DNA from: Mesorhabditis belari | Taxonomy: Eukaryota; Nematoda; Chromadorea; Rhabditida; Rhabditidae | Assembly (NCBI GenBank): GCA_958450365.1 | Contig: CAUEEP010000245.1 | Location: 62,001-126,000, forward strand | Length of the DNA stretch: 64,000 bases | Direction: 5' to 3' | Shown here: piece by piece, positions 23,331 through 50,232 of the stretch | Numbering within the stretch: position 1 is the stretch's first letter | Layout of the letters: each line of letters opens with the position of its first letter | Position numbers and translations under genes: made by a program | The notes under the pieces: generated by a model | What the model was told of the DNA's origin: nothing | The model's input: the letters and a program-made list of their open reading frames with translations, nothing else | Database searches by the model: none

Positions 23331-26300
23331 TATGAAGTCATCAAAAAGAAGGTAAAAGTTGGAGATTTTTCTAGTAATTTTTGGAATTTAGAACATCCTC
23401 ATTCTTGTTGGAGATGATGTCGACGCTCTTTGTGCATCTTTAATTCTCACTGTAAGTATTTAACTCAATATGTGGTTTGATATGTATGTTTAGGGTTTGC
23501 TTCGATGTGACGATGCCGCTTTTTCGGTGGTTCCCGTTGCAACATGGATAGATGTCAAAAAAGCAATAGCTGAACAGGAGCAAAGTAAATTTTTAAAATT
23601 TTACTGAGTTTCAAGTTTTTAGGCCAAGTTATCGTTATGTTAAATTGTGGAGGAAATCGCACGCTATCCGAATTAGAGGTAACTTTTTCATCATCATTTT
23701 TACTATTGAACATATGTAGATTCCGGAAGCTTTACCCGTTTTTATCTGCGATAATAGGCGTCCCTTTGATCTCGATAACGTTTATGATGCCGAGCAAGTT
23801 CGGATAATCGTTGATCCAAAGGAAATTGAAGAATTGGGGTTTTTTTGAAACTTGGAATCTATTATGCAAATGTATAGGGTACCGCCAATTGAAGATGTGT
23901 TTAAAGAAGAAACTTCTTCCGACGAGGATGAGGACGAAGATGCCGAAAGCTATGGTCGGTAAGATTGGATGTTTAATTGAGTTACTACAGGGTGGTCCAA
24001 AATTATAGCAACTCGACATTTTCTGACTAACTCGACAACGCAGTCATCCATTTTTGGATGTTTTTAAATTGAAATTAACATAATTTCCTATGACAGAAAC
24101 TTGCTTTTGGTTGGAAACGTTTTTGTTAATTTTATACGACGCTTTAAAGTTGAGATGCACTGACCGCCCGGCGACTCTGCCATTTTCGCTAGTTTTCCAA
24201 GTTCCTTTGTGCGATTATAGGTTTCCTTTTTAAGATGAACAAAGTGAACAAGTTTTTTTTTTCATTCATTTAATTTATTTCCAATGAAAATCAAGCAAAA
24301 CCCGGACTGCTGATCATGCTTGAATCCAATTTTAAGAGTACGTCAAAACGCTGTTTTTCAGCTGAGTTTGCATCAGTCGTATTTTTTTTTGCAATAAAGC
24401 ACACTTTTTTTCAAAATTTTGACAATCTTTTACAAAAGAAACATGTAAAACTGTTCTAAGAGCTTATAAAGATAGAAAGGAATTAGCTTTGCCGAAATTT
24501 TGCAAGAGAAACGATCAGTTCTTGTCACAAACGCTGGGTCGCCAGACGATCACGGTGATTCAGGTTTGAGCTTCTATAAAAAGATAACAACAACGTTTTT
24601 AGCCGAAACCAAAGTTTCTGTTGTTGTAGATAGTGTCAGTTTAATGTTTAAAAAACATCCTAAGAGAAAAAAAACGGCGGACTGTCGAGTTACATCAAGA
24701 AAAGCCGAGTTGCTATAATTTTTGGACCACCCTGTATATATATTTAACTGAGTTTAATTGAGTTTTTCAGCAATAACTATGCAACGTCGAGCTTTGAAAC
24801 GAGAGGAAAAGCGAGCTTGGGAGCACCGAAAAGCTCAAGCACTATGGAGATACTACTCTAACACATGGGTCTCACTACCGGTAATCTAAAAATATGGAAG
24901 ATTAATTGTTGGATTTAGACATCAATACGAATACTTGAGCTAGCATTCTCCCTAAATAGAGCCACTCCGGAGTTCATGTGGTTAGCCTCTGTTGGATTAA
25001 ACAGCCTTTACGTGGATAATTTGGTGAGTTTTAAAACATTAGGTATATTAGCTTTTAAAAATGTTTGTAGATAAACTTGCAAGTCTACTCGGAAGTTTGT
25101 GTTGGAAGAATTCGACAGTTTATTCACAAATTTGCGCCAAAAGCCACTCCAAGATCAGATGATTTGTTCAGAATCAGTTTTGACAAAGAGTTTGTTTGTT
25201 TATTTTAATACATCCTGCAAATAATTATTTTAGACTCACCCTTGCTGTTTACACAAGTTGGTCTCTATATTCGGCGATGCGTGTGAATCAGTTCTTCGCT
25301 TGTAAAACAACAAACTGGAGCCAAACTGGCGAAGACAATATGAAAAAACTCTACGCTCGCTTGGGGTATTTACATGTAAATATTTCTTTAAAAAAATATT
25401 TACTTTAGTATTACTCTAGCCGAAGCTCGGCAAGTATTTTCTTCCCTTTCTACTGAGCGTAAAAAAGAAATAGCAATGATTTTGAATTTCGAAACGAAGG
25501 AACAGTGAGTTTTCTTTTATTATACAAATGCTAAACTGTTTTAGTTTTCACACTTTTACCGCGCATATTGGTTATTCCGCCCGTGTCACTGCTGCCGATA
25601 CTGCACGGATAGTTGCGCTAAAGTACGCTTAAATATTTTTCACAAATAATCCTTATTTAGACTTGAAGCACAAAGACCCGGATCTCACCTTGTGGATAGA
25701 TTCAGTGCAGCAACAGGAATTTTGAAAGGTCTTTAGATATACAATTTATACTTTTAGCTCGGTATAAACTTGAACGAGATTTGTTTAGATATGATGTCAC
25801 CTGGGAAAGAAATTGTGCTGCAAAAGAATATTGAGGCATACAAGGTTTGTAAATTGTGATCATGGCATACAAGGTTTGTAAATTGTGATTATTTATGCTT
25901 CTAGTTGGCACTCGAACTTGTTTATCAGTATGTGGCCACGGCGCTGAACCAATCTGAAATTATAAGCATGGGACAGTATTATCTCTACGCGTGTAGCAAG
26001 TTTGTAAACGTTTACAACTCAAAGTTTACCTTTATTGATAGGGTGGTTGATGAGGGCCTAATGGAGTCGAGACATTTTCTGCTGCTATTTCAAAATTTCG
26101 TTTTGGAAGCTTTCGCATCATCTCGTGTAAGTTTATTTTAAAAATATTTATACAAATCACATGGTAGAAGAAAAGAAGAGCAAAACCCTTGATCGTCGCT
26201 TTCCCGTTAGCGGGAAACAAAGAAGGTTGGCATATCATTTCGGGAGTCATGCCGCTTGGTACTGCATATCACGATAATTATTTAAAAAGGTAAGATTTCA

Positions 26301-26517
26301 TTCATTTCAAATTCTAGTATACTTTGTTTTTTTAGCGTCATCGGTGGTGCTTTCGAGAAGTGCGAAAGCAGCAATCTACGAATGCTTCGAGAACGATTCA
26401 GCCCTGACAGTGAGTTTTTAATTTTAAACATAATAAAAAAGTACATTTTTAGTCATTCTACTAAAATCCGAAGATCGAGGACGGTTCTTTGAAGTATTGC
26501 AAACGGTTTTTGAATGA
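23298..26517 (+). CDS. cdc45: CDC45, replication initiation / CMG helicase subunit
   Basis: CDC45 joins MCM2-7 and GINS in the CMG replicative helicase; it is a catalytically dead relative of RecJ-type DHH phosphoesterases. Exons starting at ATG 23298 give MIVKNDLRFYFYEVIKKK, then NILILVGDDVDALCASLIL (the family's D-x-DALC block), GLLRCDDAAFSVVPVATWID, VFICDNRRPFDLDNVYD, an acidic loop (TSSDEDEDEDAESYG), and RRALKREEKRAWEHRKAQAL. Later exons give FMWLASVGLNSLYVDNL, VYTSWSLYSAMRVNQFFACK, KLYARLGITLAEARQVF, HIGYSARVTAADTARIVALK, YQYVATALNQSEIISMGQYY, PLIVAFPLAGNKEGWHIISG and a C-terminal DRGRFFEVLQTVFE. All domains and about 15 exons are present in order, with TGA at 26515 and AATAAA at 26629. 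The intron at 23960-24770 is long because it contains a transposon. It appears intact. Confidence 0.93.
23988..24734. mobile_element. Tc1/mariner-like element in a CDC45 intron
   Basis: The termini read cagggtggtccaaaattata (plus gcaactcg) and the inverse complement, about 29 bp each, inside a TA duplication (23986-23987 and 24735-24736). The length is 747 bp. A 72-residue frame at 24500-24718 shows no clear transposase motif, so the element is non-autonomous. It lies fully inside an intron, leaving both splice sites intact. Confidence 0.85.
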
Positions 26518-27442
26518 ATATCTCTAGTTATTTGTGATAAACTTCTTTTAATTTGATCTCCCGCTTGTTTCATTCGAACTTTTCAATTTGTGATTTAAGT
26601 TTATCTTGTATCGAATTTTCACAAAATGAATAAAGTGTATGGATCTTTCAATATCAGGCATTGAAACAGAATAGACCTTTCTCCGACTTTTTGTCAAAAA
26701 CAAAGTTCTGTCAGTGTTGGTGTTGTTTTACGTCGTTGACTTCTCAAATTAACGATATTTTTTATTTTCACATGTTTACAATGTTTCTAATAAGAAATCA
26801 CAGAGCGAATAAATACAAAAAACTGGATTGAATAGCAAAAAAATGCAAAAGTTTAGAGGATGTGTTGGAAGAAAGTTCACATCTCACAATTTGTATACAA
26901 AAGAATGAGGAAAATTTTGAGAATCGCTGAAAAGGACACTGTTTTGGAGCGAGCTGTGTAAAATGAGAAAGGTAGGTAATCAAAAGAAAAACATAGAGAA
27001 AATGAAGCTCTTCGGGAGACTCTGTGCGAATAGAAAACGACAAAAAGAAGAGAGAATTTGCTTGCAAAAAAGAAACAACTTGGTCCGAATCGAAAGACTG
27101 AGGATAAAATGGGTGTGAAAATTGCAAAATATGTATATATGGGCTTCAAAATAGTTGACGACAAAGAAAATCCATAAATACCCGTAGAAAAGCGGCGATT
27201 TTGGTCTCTCTCGCTACGAGAACTTTCTTTTAAGGGAGATTTGGCATGGGAAAATCGAGAGGAATTGAGGTATTTTTGTTGAAAAGGCAAGGATTGATGG
27301 AAGATGATAAAAAGTATTGGGAAATATTGGTTAAAGTATCAGTCAGAGATCCTTGGGGGAAACTCTGGATCTATAGAAAGGAGTGAGAAGGAGAATATTC
27401 TATATTCTACCGCAGCCCAGGTCTATTTTCTCATTCGGGAGA
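26518..27442. other. Convergent 3' intergenic region between CDC45 and the ROR gene
   Basis: Contains the CDC45 poly(A) signal at 26629. The rest is A-rich on the plus strand; the long minus-strand frames here (26798-27290) are F/S-rich translations of that composition and are not supported as genes. Confidence 0.5.
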
Positions 27443-40985
<13,543 letters not shown>

Positions 40986-41778
40986 CCTTTAAGGAATTAA
41001 TAATTTTGGTAGAGGATTTCAAGAAATGAAAATAGAAAAAAAAGAAATTATTATGAAAAGAAGAATTTGTGGAATTTGATGTGCACAGATTTGACACAGA
41101 AAAGTTTATATAAAGATTTGTGTACCAAAAATAAAGACTTGCTTTAAGATGATAAGGTATTGAATAGATTTTCCAAAGTCTTTCTATGATAAATGCTAGT
41201 AATAGTTAGATAATAGTACTATTGGCATAGCCAAATGATTGGGATTAAGGCGAAAAGAAAGGGGGAAATGGGTAATTGAATTGCCACCCATTCCTCTTTT
41301 CAGCTTTTGCAGAAATTGCAATTGAAGTCGTCAAATGTTCGTTCAACAACTATAGATAAAAAAATTTAAAATTAACAGATCTACGACGATTAACAGACGT
41401 AAAATTTAAGAGATCAATTTGATTTGAAAAGATTTGGCCAAAAGGATTTCGTTCGTTTACAAACATTTCACGAAAGACAAAGAAGCAAAAAAAATGATGA
41501 AGAAATGAAAAAAAGGAAAAGAGGACACACGTAAAATGAAACCCAATTTGAAGACAGAAAAGGAAATGGGTTTGGGGGAAGGTCCGGGAAGGTCCAGAAG
41601 AGCCACTTGACCCTGGTCATTCCCCTTCAGGGTTCTCTGTCATGCTCTTCATTACTTGATGAACATGGTTTAAAGATGAAAAAGTATTGATGGATTTATT
41701 ATGACGTAAAATTTTACTCGTTTGATCTTCAGCGTTTTCTAAAACGTGAAAACTTTCGAGAATCTTATCTCTAATTTT

Positions 41779-42645
41779 AACCAATACGGTTCTTTTCCAA
41801 TACGGTTCCAATACGGTTCCAATACGGTTCAAATACGGTTCCAATACGGTTCCAATAGGGTTCCAATAGGGTTCCAATACGGTTCCAATACGGGTCCAAT
41901 ACGGTTCCAATAGGGTTCCAATACGGTTCCAATAGGGTTCCAATACGGTTCCAATAGGGTTCCAATACGGTTCCAATAGGGTTCCAATACGGTTCCAATA
42001 GGGTTCCAATACGGTTCCAATAGGGTTCCAATACGGTTCCAATAGGGTTCCAATAGGGTTCCAATACGGTTCCAATACGGGTCCAATACGGTTCCAATAG
42101 GGTTCCAATACGGTTCCAATAGGGTTCCAATACGGTTCCAATAGGGTTCCAATACGGTTCCAATAGGGTTCCAATACGGTTCCAATAGGGTTCCAATACG
42201 GTTCCAATAGGGTTCCAATACGGTTCCAATAGGGTTCCAATAGGGTTCCAATACGGTTCCAATACGGGTCCAATACGGTTCCAATAGGGTTCCAATACGG
42301 TTCCAATAGGGTTCCAATACGGTTCCAATAGGGTTCCAATACGGTTCCAATAGGGTTCCAATACGGTTCCAGTACGGGTCCAATACGGTTCCAATAGGGT
42401 TCCAATACGGTTCCAGTACGGGTCCAATACGGTTCCAATAGGGTTCCAATACGGTTCCAGTACGGGTCCAATACGGTTCCAATAGGGTTCCAATACGGTT
42501 CCAGTACGGGTCCAATACGGTTCCAATAGGGTTCCAATACGGTTCCAGTACGGGTCCAATACGGTTCCAATAGGGTTCCAATACGGTTCCAATACGGTTC
42601 CAATACGGTTCCAATACGGTTCCAATACGGTTCCAATACGGTTCT
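41779..42645. repeat. 11-bp minisatellite, about 78 units (ccaatacggtt / ccaatagggtt)
   Basis: Two main variants, ccaatacggtt and ccaatagggtt, alternate in higher-order patterns with rarer ccaatacgggt and ccagtacgggt. Because the unit is 11 bp and lacks stops on the minus strand, all three minus frames stay open for 260-340 codons and encode the same 11-residue repeat (EPYWNRIGTVL). That openness is a property of the unit, not evidence for a gene. Confidence 0.95.
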
Positions 42646-43489
42646 TTTTTTGATCTAATACGGTTCCAATACGGCTCTTTTTCTAATCAAACAAATCAGC
42701 TTTTTGTAATGAAAATGAAAATAGATTAATTGGAAAAACTAGAGACAAGATTACGGTAGTTTTCAAGACGTTTTTGAGACGTTTTAGAATACGATTTAAA
42801 ACTGTAGTGATACAGCTTCAAAAGTGATCAGAGAATACAAATTTGAGATTAAGAAAGGTGTTGGAATGCAAAGCTCACAAAGTTTTACTTTAGGATTTCT
42901 AAAAATACTTTAAAATTGCAATGTTGCAAAAGCACAAGTAAACCCTTTCCTTTCTCTGTCACACTCGCAAATAATCGATGTCGTTACGGGGTAGATGAGC
43001 AAATATTTTCCCATCGCCTTTTCATTTGATGATGAGGAAAAGAGAGGAGAGCTTTAGTGTACATTTACAAGGTCCCTCTAGGGATCGGGTTTATTTGTTC
43101 TTTGCTATCTATCTTTAAACACGTGCCCAAGCTGATTCGATGTCCGTTAAAGGATAGGGTTAGTCATTAAGAGTTTATGACTGGGATTTGATGCGAGATT
43201 TCATAGCTTTTTTGCAGCAATCGCTCCAGCTTTAGTCACGATATGATAAAACTAAAGCTTTACTTAGTATTTTATCCTTTTTAGGACAAAAATTTAGGAA
43301 AACCTTTGTTCCTAAGGCCTAGTGAGTCTTGTCATTAACCAAGACTCAAAAGGTAATCGAAACTATATTGAAAATATTGAAAGTTATAATGACAGTAGAA
43401 TGGTAAGCAGAAGATATTAGTACTTTTTAGAATGACTAATGGCTTTGTGAAACATAACTCGTAAAGAATAAAGTACACTATAAGGTAAC

Positions 43490-43795
43490 AAGAAAGGTAA
43501 TGAAGACTTGCTTTAAGAAGTTCATGATCAAGGTAGGAAGGTAATAGAGACTTGCTTTAAGAAGTTCATGATCAAAGTAACAAGAAAGGTAATGGAGATT
43601 TGCTTTAAGAAGTCCATGATCAAGGTAACAAGGAAGGTAATAGAGACTTGCTTTAATAAGTTCATGATCAAGGTAACAAGGAAGGGAGACTTGCTTTAAT
43701 AAGTTCATAATCAAGGTAATAAGAAAGGTAATAGAGACTTGCTTTAAGAAGTTCATAATCAAGGTAATAAGAAAGGTAATCTACTTTAAGTAAGT
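43490..43795. repeat. ~55-60-bp tandem repeat, about five to six units
   Basis: Units contain gacttgctttaagaagttca, tgatcaaggtaacaagaaag and gtaatagaga, with small indels between copies. Noncoding. Confidence 0.9.
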
Positions 43796-46624
43796 CTCTA
43801 CTTTCTTTAAGAAGTCCATAAACCCTCACCATTAAAAACGATAAATATTAATGAACTGTCAGAGTAATCATCATCCCAAAATCGGCAACACCAAAAAGCG
43901 TTCATAAATCTAAATAGGCGAAAGGGCGAGCGGGTAATAAATCGCAGGAAAAGAGAAAGGGAGAGAACAGAGCAATTGGCCATATATTTGCACTAAATGT
44001 TGGATGTTGGTTGGTCGTGTGGTAAAGGGTCATACATATCGATAGAGAAAGGGGGAAAAGAGAAAGAGTAAAGGGATGAGATCTCGACTTCTCTATCTAA
44101 GGGAGACAACTGACAGCCTTCTTCCTCTATTGAGCTCATCCCTCATTCCTCCCTCTTCTCCCTTCCGATTCCAATTTCGACTTTTTTTTTAGACAAATGG
44201 AAACAGCCTAACAAACAGCAGCAAGCCTACCTAACAGTCTAGCTTATTGTTTAAAAAAAACTTCTCAATTATACCAAGGAATTTCAATGATCGAATCGAT
44301 CATTGAAATTCAATCAGTGATCTAGAAAGGCAACAATTTTCGGTGATATCAACAATAACATCAAGAGAAAAAAGAAAAGCTACAATGAGATAAGATTTTT
44401 AAAAAATGATACAACTCATTGAATCTGCTGCTCCCTGCCCTTTCCTACCCATCCCCTCCCTCACATTGACACAAAGTGACAGCATGACCGATCGACTCTC
44501 CCTATTTCCACTATAGATTTAAAGGACTCTCCTCTATTGAATGCTTTGAGTAAAAGGAAAGGAATTGATTTTGAAATTGGCACTCGCATTTAAATGGTTT
44601 TTTTTATTATTTTCAACTTTTTAAAAGGATAAGCTTTACAGTAAAATCTGCTTGAAAAGATTTTAAATAAAGTCAATGATTTCGAAAACTTGAACTGTAT
44701 CTTTTAGCCGGTAACACTATCTGGACTTTCGCTGTACTTTTTGGAGTTGATTGTTTGACTTTTACGACTTTTTGGGGGTTGAGGAATGTTTAAAGAATGA
44801 GAAAAGGAACGTTTAATATGAAAATTTCTATACAATATAAAAATTGGATGCAAATTCTGAAACAATAAAACAAAATAGCAGCTTTAAAGCTATAGGAATT
44901 GTGGAGTGAAAATTGAGGATGCATCTCATTTGTTTTCTCTAAAAAGTCACTCAACTAGTATCGGCTTGCGAGAAATGCAATGCATTTTAGAAGAAGTAAA
45001 TACACACAGAAAAAGTTTGCAAGATAGAAAACATTGCTTAGAATAGATTGGCATTGAAAAAGGGTAAAGAAAATAAAGCCAGGAAAATTCTGGGTTAGAT
45101 AGAAAAGAGGAAAGGAGATAGTCGGCGAGTACAATCAAATCAAACTAGACAATCAATTTTCAAATCCTAATAACATCTAAATTTTATACAGTACAACAGT
45201 ACAGTACTTTATACACATTAGTACAACAGTACAGTACTTTAGTATAATAGTACAGTACTTTAGTACAATAGTACAGTACAAAAAATCCGAACAAAGTGGT
45301 GTCAAGGCAATAAATTTCGAAAGCTAAAACAAATGGGATCTTGAAGGGATTAGGGGAAATGTGGAGTAGAAATTGAAGACTTGAAGATATTTTGAGGGAA
45401 AGAGACGGGTCACATAAGTGGCATAAGGACATAGCAGATGCCCATTTGCATAGGAAGAGTCTATAGATGGAGTGGATCTAGAAAAGGGAAAAGAAAGGGA
45501 GGAGTCAGTCTCCTTTCATTCACACGAGTCCATAGATTCATGATCGACGAGGCCCCTAGGGGGAGCTGACGGGAAATGGACACCTCTACTTGTCCCCTAA
45601 ATCCACTTAAATCTATGAGACAAATTGAGCGAGGTTATTGATTCGGAAAGAAGGAAACAAAAGGATTACTGCTTTAAGATTTAGGATTACTGCTCAATCT
45701 CGTTCTGGATCAAAACGGTTAAAAGAAAGAGTAAGAAGCTAATGAAAGAGTAAGGCTAATCAAAGAGTTAAAAGAAAATAAAGCGAACGGAAACAATTCA
45801 TCACACATCATAAAAAATGGGCTCGTAAAGTGATACAAATGGGGTCAGAGTGGATAGGAGAAATGAGATGAGCATAGAAATGATGGGTGATGGGGATGGG
45901 ATAGAGAAATAGAAAATAGGAGAAGATATCGTAGATCCTAAAGGTTGTGAGGGTGAAGAGATGGAGAGGGAATGTGTCATTTTAGGGGTCACAAAAGGGG
46001 AGGGGTACTGGCAAGGATATTCACTCGAGTAGGGGTCAATCTATAGGAAGAGTCAAAAAGAGATGATGGTTATTGCCTGAGGATATTTCTCGAATCGATC
46101 AACTTATCAATTGAGCTCTGGACAATTTACTTGATTCAATGACAACTTTGATTCAACATCGCTCTAAATATGAGCCTTGCACGACTCCAAAGTACAATAT
46201 ACTAGAAAATGTATTTGTATAATGTCAGCTATCAGATTATATATAATCAGCTATCAGATTATATTGTATCCTTGTGGAAATCGAGAAATTTTGGAGACTT
46301 GAACAGTAGCCTGATAGACCATAAGCCTGATAAACCAGTAAGGACCAGTAAGGAGTAATCCAAAAGCATTTCTAGCGCATCTTTTCTTAGACCAAGATGT
46401 TCAATGGAATGCCATTTCATTTGTACTTGATAGGGTCTCAAAAAGAGTCTCATTTGGGACTTTCAACTCTCTTCTTTTCATGACTTCTAGAATGAGTCAC
46501 TTGATTGCTTTTCCGAGTCACTCGAGTTGAAAATGAACTTAACTATTGGTTTCGCCGAAAAGTCTTGTTTGTCTTTTTGAAATTCTTGTTTATAAATGTA
46601 TCTAATGAATAAAAATGAATATAA

Positions 46625-46775
46625 AGCCGATCAATCGAGTCGATTTAATTTAAAGCCAATCGAGCCGTTCAATCGAGCCGATCACTCGAGCTGATCAATC
46701 GAGCCGATCAATCGAGCCGATCACTCGAGCTGATCAATCGAGCCGATCAATCGAGCCGATCAATCGAGCTTTAAA
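46625..46775 (+). repeat. 13-bp tandem repeat (gatcaatcgagcc)n
   Basis: About ten units of gatcaatcgagcc or gatcactcgagct, in an approximately alternating order. Confidence 0.9.
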
Positions 46776-48406
46776 TAAAAAAGATTAACTATGCCATTTA
46801 GCTCATTTTTAGACAAATTTGAGTCCAATTTGAAGCAAATCCGAATGGAAATTCTTGTTTTTCCCAAAATCCTTACAATAGACATAGAACGAAAACGACT
46901 TGATGAAATATTATGAAAATTTGTCGACCTGCCTAACCTTTTATTCCCTATTTTTTTGCCTTTTGACATCATAATTTTGACAATAGATTTCTGTGAGAGA
47001 AAGTGCTCAAATCGGCTTTGAGTTTTATTGTTTTTTACTGCTCGACTTTAAACTTTAAAAAAAATTAATTAAAGCTAGCTTTTCAGAATTTCTTAAACGG
47101 TAATTTGTAAATAAATAATAGGATGGGTATTTTGGAGGTTGGGTGGGGTCGCTTTTATCTTGACTTATTTAGATCGAATGTTTTGAGTGGTTGTCTTGAT
47201 ATCTTTTATCCACCTATTCGAGGGGAAATCAAATATCAAATATGCTTACACTTTTAGAGCATTTACAACATTTTTCAACTTTCATATTGCCGCTTTTTAT
47301 TTGATTTTCAAGTGTAAACAGCTTTGAGGTAGCGTTTAAAGGACATGAGATTAAAGATTAGGACATGAGACACTTAAAGGACATGAGATTAGGTTAGAAT
47401 TACCAGAAACTTATTAAAACAGTCGCCAATCTATTAAGCATATATGATTCCCCTAGAATAGATAAAAGAATAGATAAATCAATACAATTACTCAAAACAT
47501 TAGATCCAACTAAGCCAGGATACAAGTCAAATATGCTTACACTTTTAGAGCATTTAAAAAGCATTTAAAAAGCATTTAAAAGCATTAAAGAGCATTTAAA
47601 AAGCATTTAAAAAGGAAAAAAGATCATTTAAAAGCATTAAAGAGCATTAAAAGCAAAATGAAAGCATGCTCTAAAAGTGTAAGCACATTTGAAGCACTCT
47701 CAACCACGAAAGTATCGGATTTTCTGATAAAACAAATCATAAATCGATTGGTTTATTATTTATTTCAAAAATTAAACTTTAAAAAAGCGGACAAGACTTT
47801 CCGGCCAGAAGAAGAGCTTCAAAAGCAAAAAGTATTGATAGCTGAATTAGCTTTTAAAGTGATAGCATTCAAGAGTTGAAGGGTTTACATAAATGTAATG
47901 CTGTCGTTGTAATCCCAAATTCGAATGGTAATGCTGTCGATTGTCAATCCATTTTTAAAAGAATTTCGGCAATTTGGTCCCATGGGCAATTTGGAGGGAA
48001 AAGATCGAAAGAAGGGAAAAAGGATAGAACGAAATGACGGGAAATTTGATAGGGATGAGAAGGGGAAGATGGGAGCCATTCAATGAACATTCAATGAACA
48101 CAAATGTTCAAAACACTCACTCACCAAGAACTAGACTTCGCCTGTATCTGTTAAGATCTGGATTATTTGTATTTTTTTTTAAAAACTATGCTAGAAAGGG
48201 AATTTTCCCGTTGTAGTGTACTGATAATGGTATACTTTGTGCTTGAAAAAGTAAAAGCATCCTTTTGACACACTTGAAAAGTTGGCATTCCACTTTTTCA
48301 TGCTTTCTTAGGGTTTCTATGGTTAAAAATTTCAATTTTTGAAAGTTTCTTGTTTCAAAACAAAGATGAAATGCATAAGTTTTGTTTTGTAAACGAAAAA
48401 ACTCAC

Positions 48407-48494
48407 GTCGAGTTATAATCTCCAAAAACGACTCCCTCATCATCGGGTGGTTCAATAAAGAGATCATCATCTGGACGGGGTGACATTTCTCTAT
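48407..48494 (-). CDS. Candidate upstream exon of the ROR gene
   Basis: The minus strand has an acceptor (aaatttag), then an acidic open exon (REMSPRPDDDLFIEPPDDEG then VVFGDYNST), then a perfect gtgagt donor. The phase can be joined to the exon near 40960-40813 (TNSTESSIEKV...LGDE) through a 7.4-kb intron using an acceptor ending gatgag. Acidic, unstructured sequence ahead of the Ig domain is plausible. It is not a signal peptide, so at least one further 5' exon would be needed. It may instead belong to another gene. Confidence 0.4.
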
Positions 48495-48769
48495 CTAAAT
48501 TTACAAGCATTACAATTACAAGCACCAATCTAGAAACTCTTGAGTACTTACAAGTTGTTAGCTGTTTGCAAGTCAATCAAAATCTATCCATCCTTCATTT
48601 TTGCATATTTAACTTGATGCAATAGTTGGAACTAAGGCAAATTAAAAAATTTAAGCGTTATCACTTGCTACTTGCATTTAGTTCTTTTAAACAGTTCTAG
48701 TATTCTGGTTCTAGTAAACAGTCTCTAGTATTTTTAAAGCCAAAACGGAACTAGTGCAGATCAAAACGT

Positions 48770-48840
48770 CGCTGCCGGGACTCGAACCCACGACCTTTCG
48801 CTTACCGACCAACGGTGCTAACCATTACACCACAACCCAC
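48770..48840 (-). tRNA. tRNA-like sequence, probable pseudogene or tRNA-derived repeat
   Basis: The minus strand reads ggtgtaatggttagcacc (D-arm, A box) and, about 25 nt later, gtgggttcgagtcccgg (T-arm, B box), the spacing and text of a Gln/Glu-type tRNA. The acceptor stem does not close (ggttgt against gcgacg), the T stem has a mismatch, and the anticodon arm is weak. Confidence 0.45.
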
Positions 48841-50232
48841 TTGATCCCCTATTCGAGAGGGAGTTAAGTCAATGCTTATTCATCAAGTCAGTGCCGAATG
48901 GAATCACCAAATTCATGTTTGTAGACACCGGAATCCTATCCATTTTCTACTCTACACTAGCTGTGTAGAGCTCTACACTACTCTACACTACACATAACGA
49001 TACAATAACCTCATAAATTAAATATTAAATAATTCAACTATTCGTATTAAAAGATGAACACTTTTACGTGAAAAAGTGCCTAAATGCAAGTAGCAAGTGA
49101 TAAGTAATCAAATTTTTAACGACAATCATTAAATTTAAAGTTTTTACAGATGCAACAGCTATTAGTTGACTCACCAATTTATGCCTGTCACTCAATCAAA
49201 TGAATTCTCTACTCGATGTTGTCATCTTTTGAAAATATCGCCTTTCCAATTTGAAATCTAAATTTCTTGAATTTTTAAACGATTTTATACTTTTGATGAA
49301 CGATCTTTAAGAATTAAACTTCAAAAATAAGAATGTTCGGAAAAGAAGAAAAGTAAAAGAATGAAAAAAGATCTCAAGTTTTCAAGAGAGGAATTTGTGT
49401 TCACACCTCCTTGATTTTGAGAGTTTTCAAAGAGGAAAAGCCGATCGGAGAGAGGGATTCGTTGATTGAATTGATCATTGAAGAGAATTGAGTGACCAGT
49501 AAAATAAATAGCAAATCGCAAATATTGAAAAACATTTAAAACAAGTAATCAAGATCTTCGTTTCACTTTCAAAGGCAATAAGCAGCAAAAAGAGCAATGA
49601 AGAAAATCATTGAGAAAATTTGAAACTTTTTGAGTTTCAAACTCAAAAAGTTCTTCTGAACTCAGTGTTATTCTAAAGTTATTCTAAATTCTAAAGTTAG
49701 TACCAAAATTTCATAGTGTTCTTGATGTTTTTCGAATGACAATTGGAATTCTTGTTGACAGTTCTTGACGATAAAATCTGTGAATTTTGAAGTCAAGACA
49801 AGTTCTCCTAAAATTCCATAGAGCAGTGATTGAGTTGAAAGCACCTAGTCATTTCACTGAGTGAAAAATGAAGAAAGGAGACCCATTCATTCACACACAA
49901 ACCAAGATCGATGTGGGGGCATTTTGAGGAAAAGAAAAGAGAGAAGGAAAAAGAGAAAGAGGAAGAGAATGGATGATTGAGAGAAGAGAGCGCAGATCTT
50001 CCAATGAAATGACACAAACAGAAACACGAATCGAGAAAAGAAAGCATGTTCCTTTTCAAGAGAAATACTCTTATTTGTGAACGACTCACAATGCTTGATT
50101 AGTCGACAGTGGTCAGTTGGGTACGGGTTTTGGAAATTTTGACTTGAGGATATTGTTTTTCTTTCTTTTTTTCTTTCTTTTTCTTTTAAAAGAGCAAAAA
50201 GAGATCATTTGCCTCTAATCAAATGACTCTAA

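Larger units (their letters stand above)
40986..48406. other. Repeat-rich noncoding region (probable large 5' intron of ROR)
   Basis: No convincing exon is seen apart from the candidate at 48407-48494. It contains the 11-bp array, a ~60-bp tandem repeat, a 13-bp tandem repeat, a gtacagtacttta repeat (45186-45275) and a 34-bp near-perfect palindrome at 44281-44314 (aatttcaatgatcg around atcg). Purine/pyrimidine-biased stretches create many spurious frames. Confidence 0.5.

Noticed and set aside
26798..27290. Overlapping minus-strand ORFs rich in F and S
   Set aside because: They reflect an A-rich plus strand; no family, no conserved frame, and they lie in the 3' flank of two convergent genes.
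41617..42636. Long minus-strand ORFs of 261-339 codons rich in EPYWN
   Set aside because: They are translations of the 11-bp minisatellite, open in all three frames because the unit lacks stops; no independent coding evidence.
43490..43795. CRISPR-like regular repeats
   Set aside because: Units are contiguous tandem copies without unique spacers, in a eukaryotic intron-rich context.
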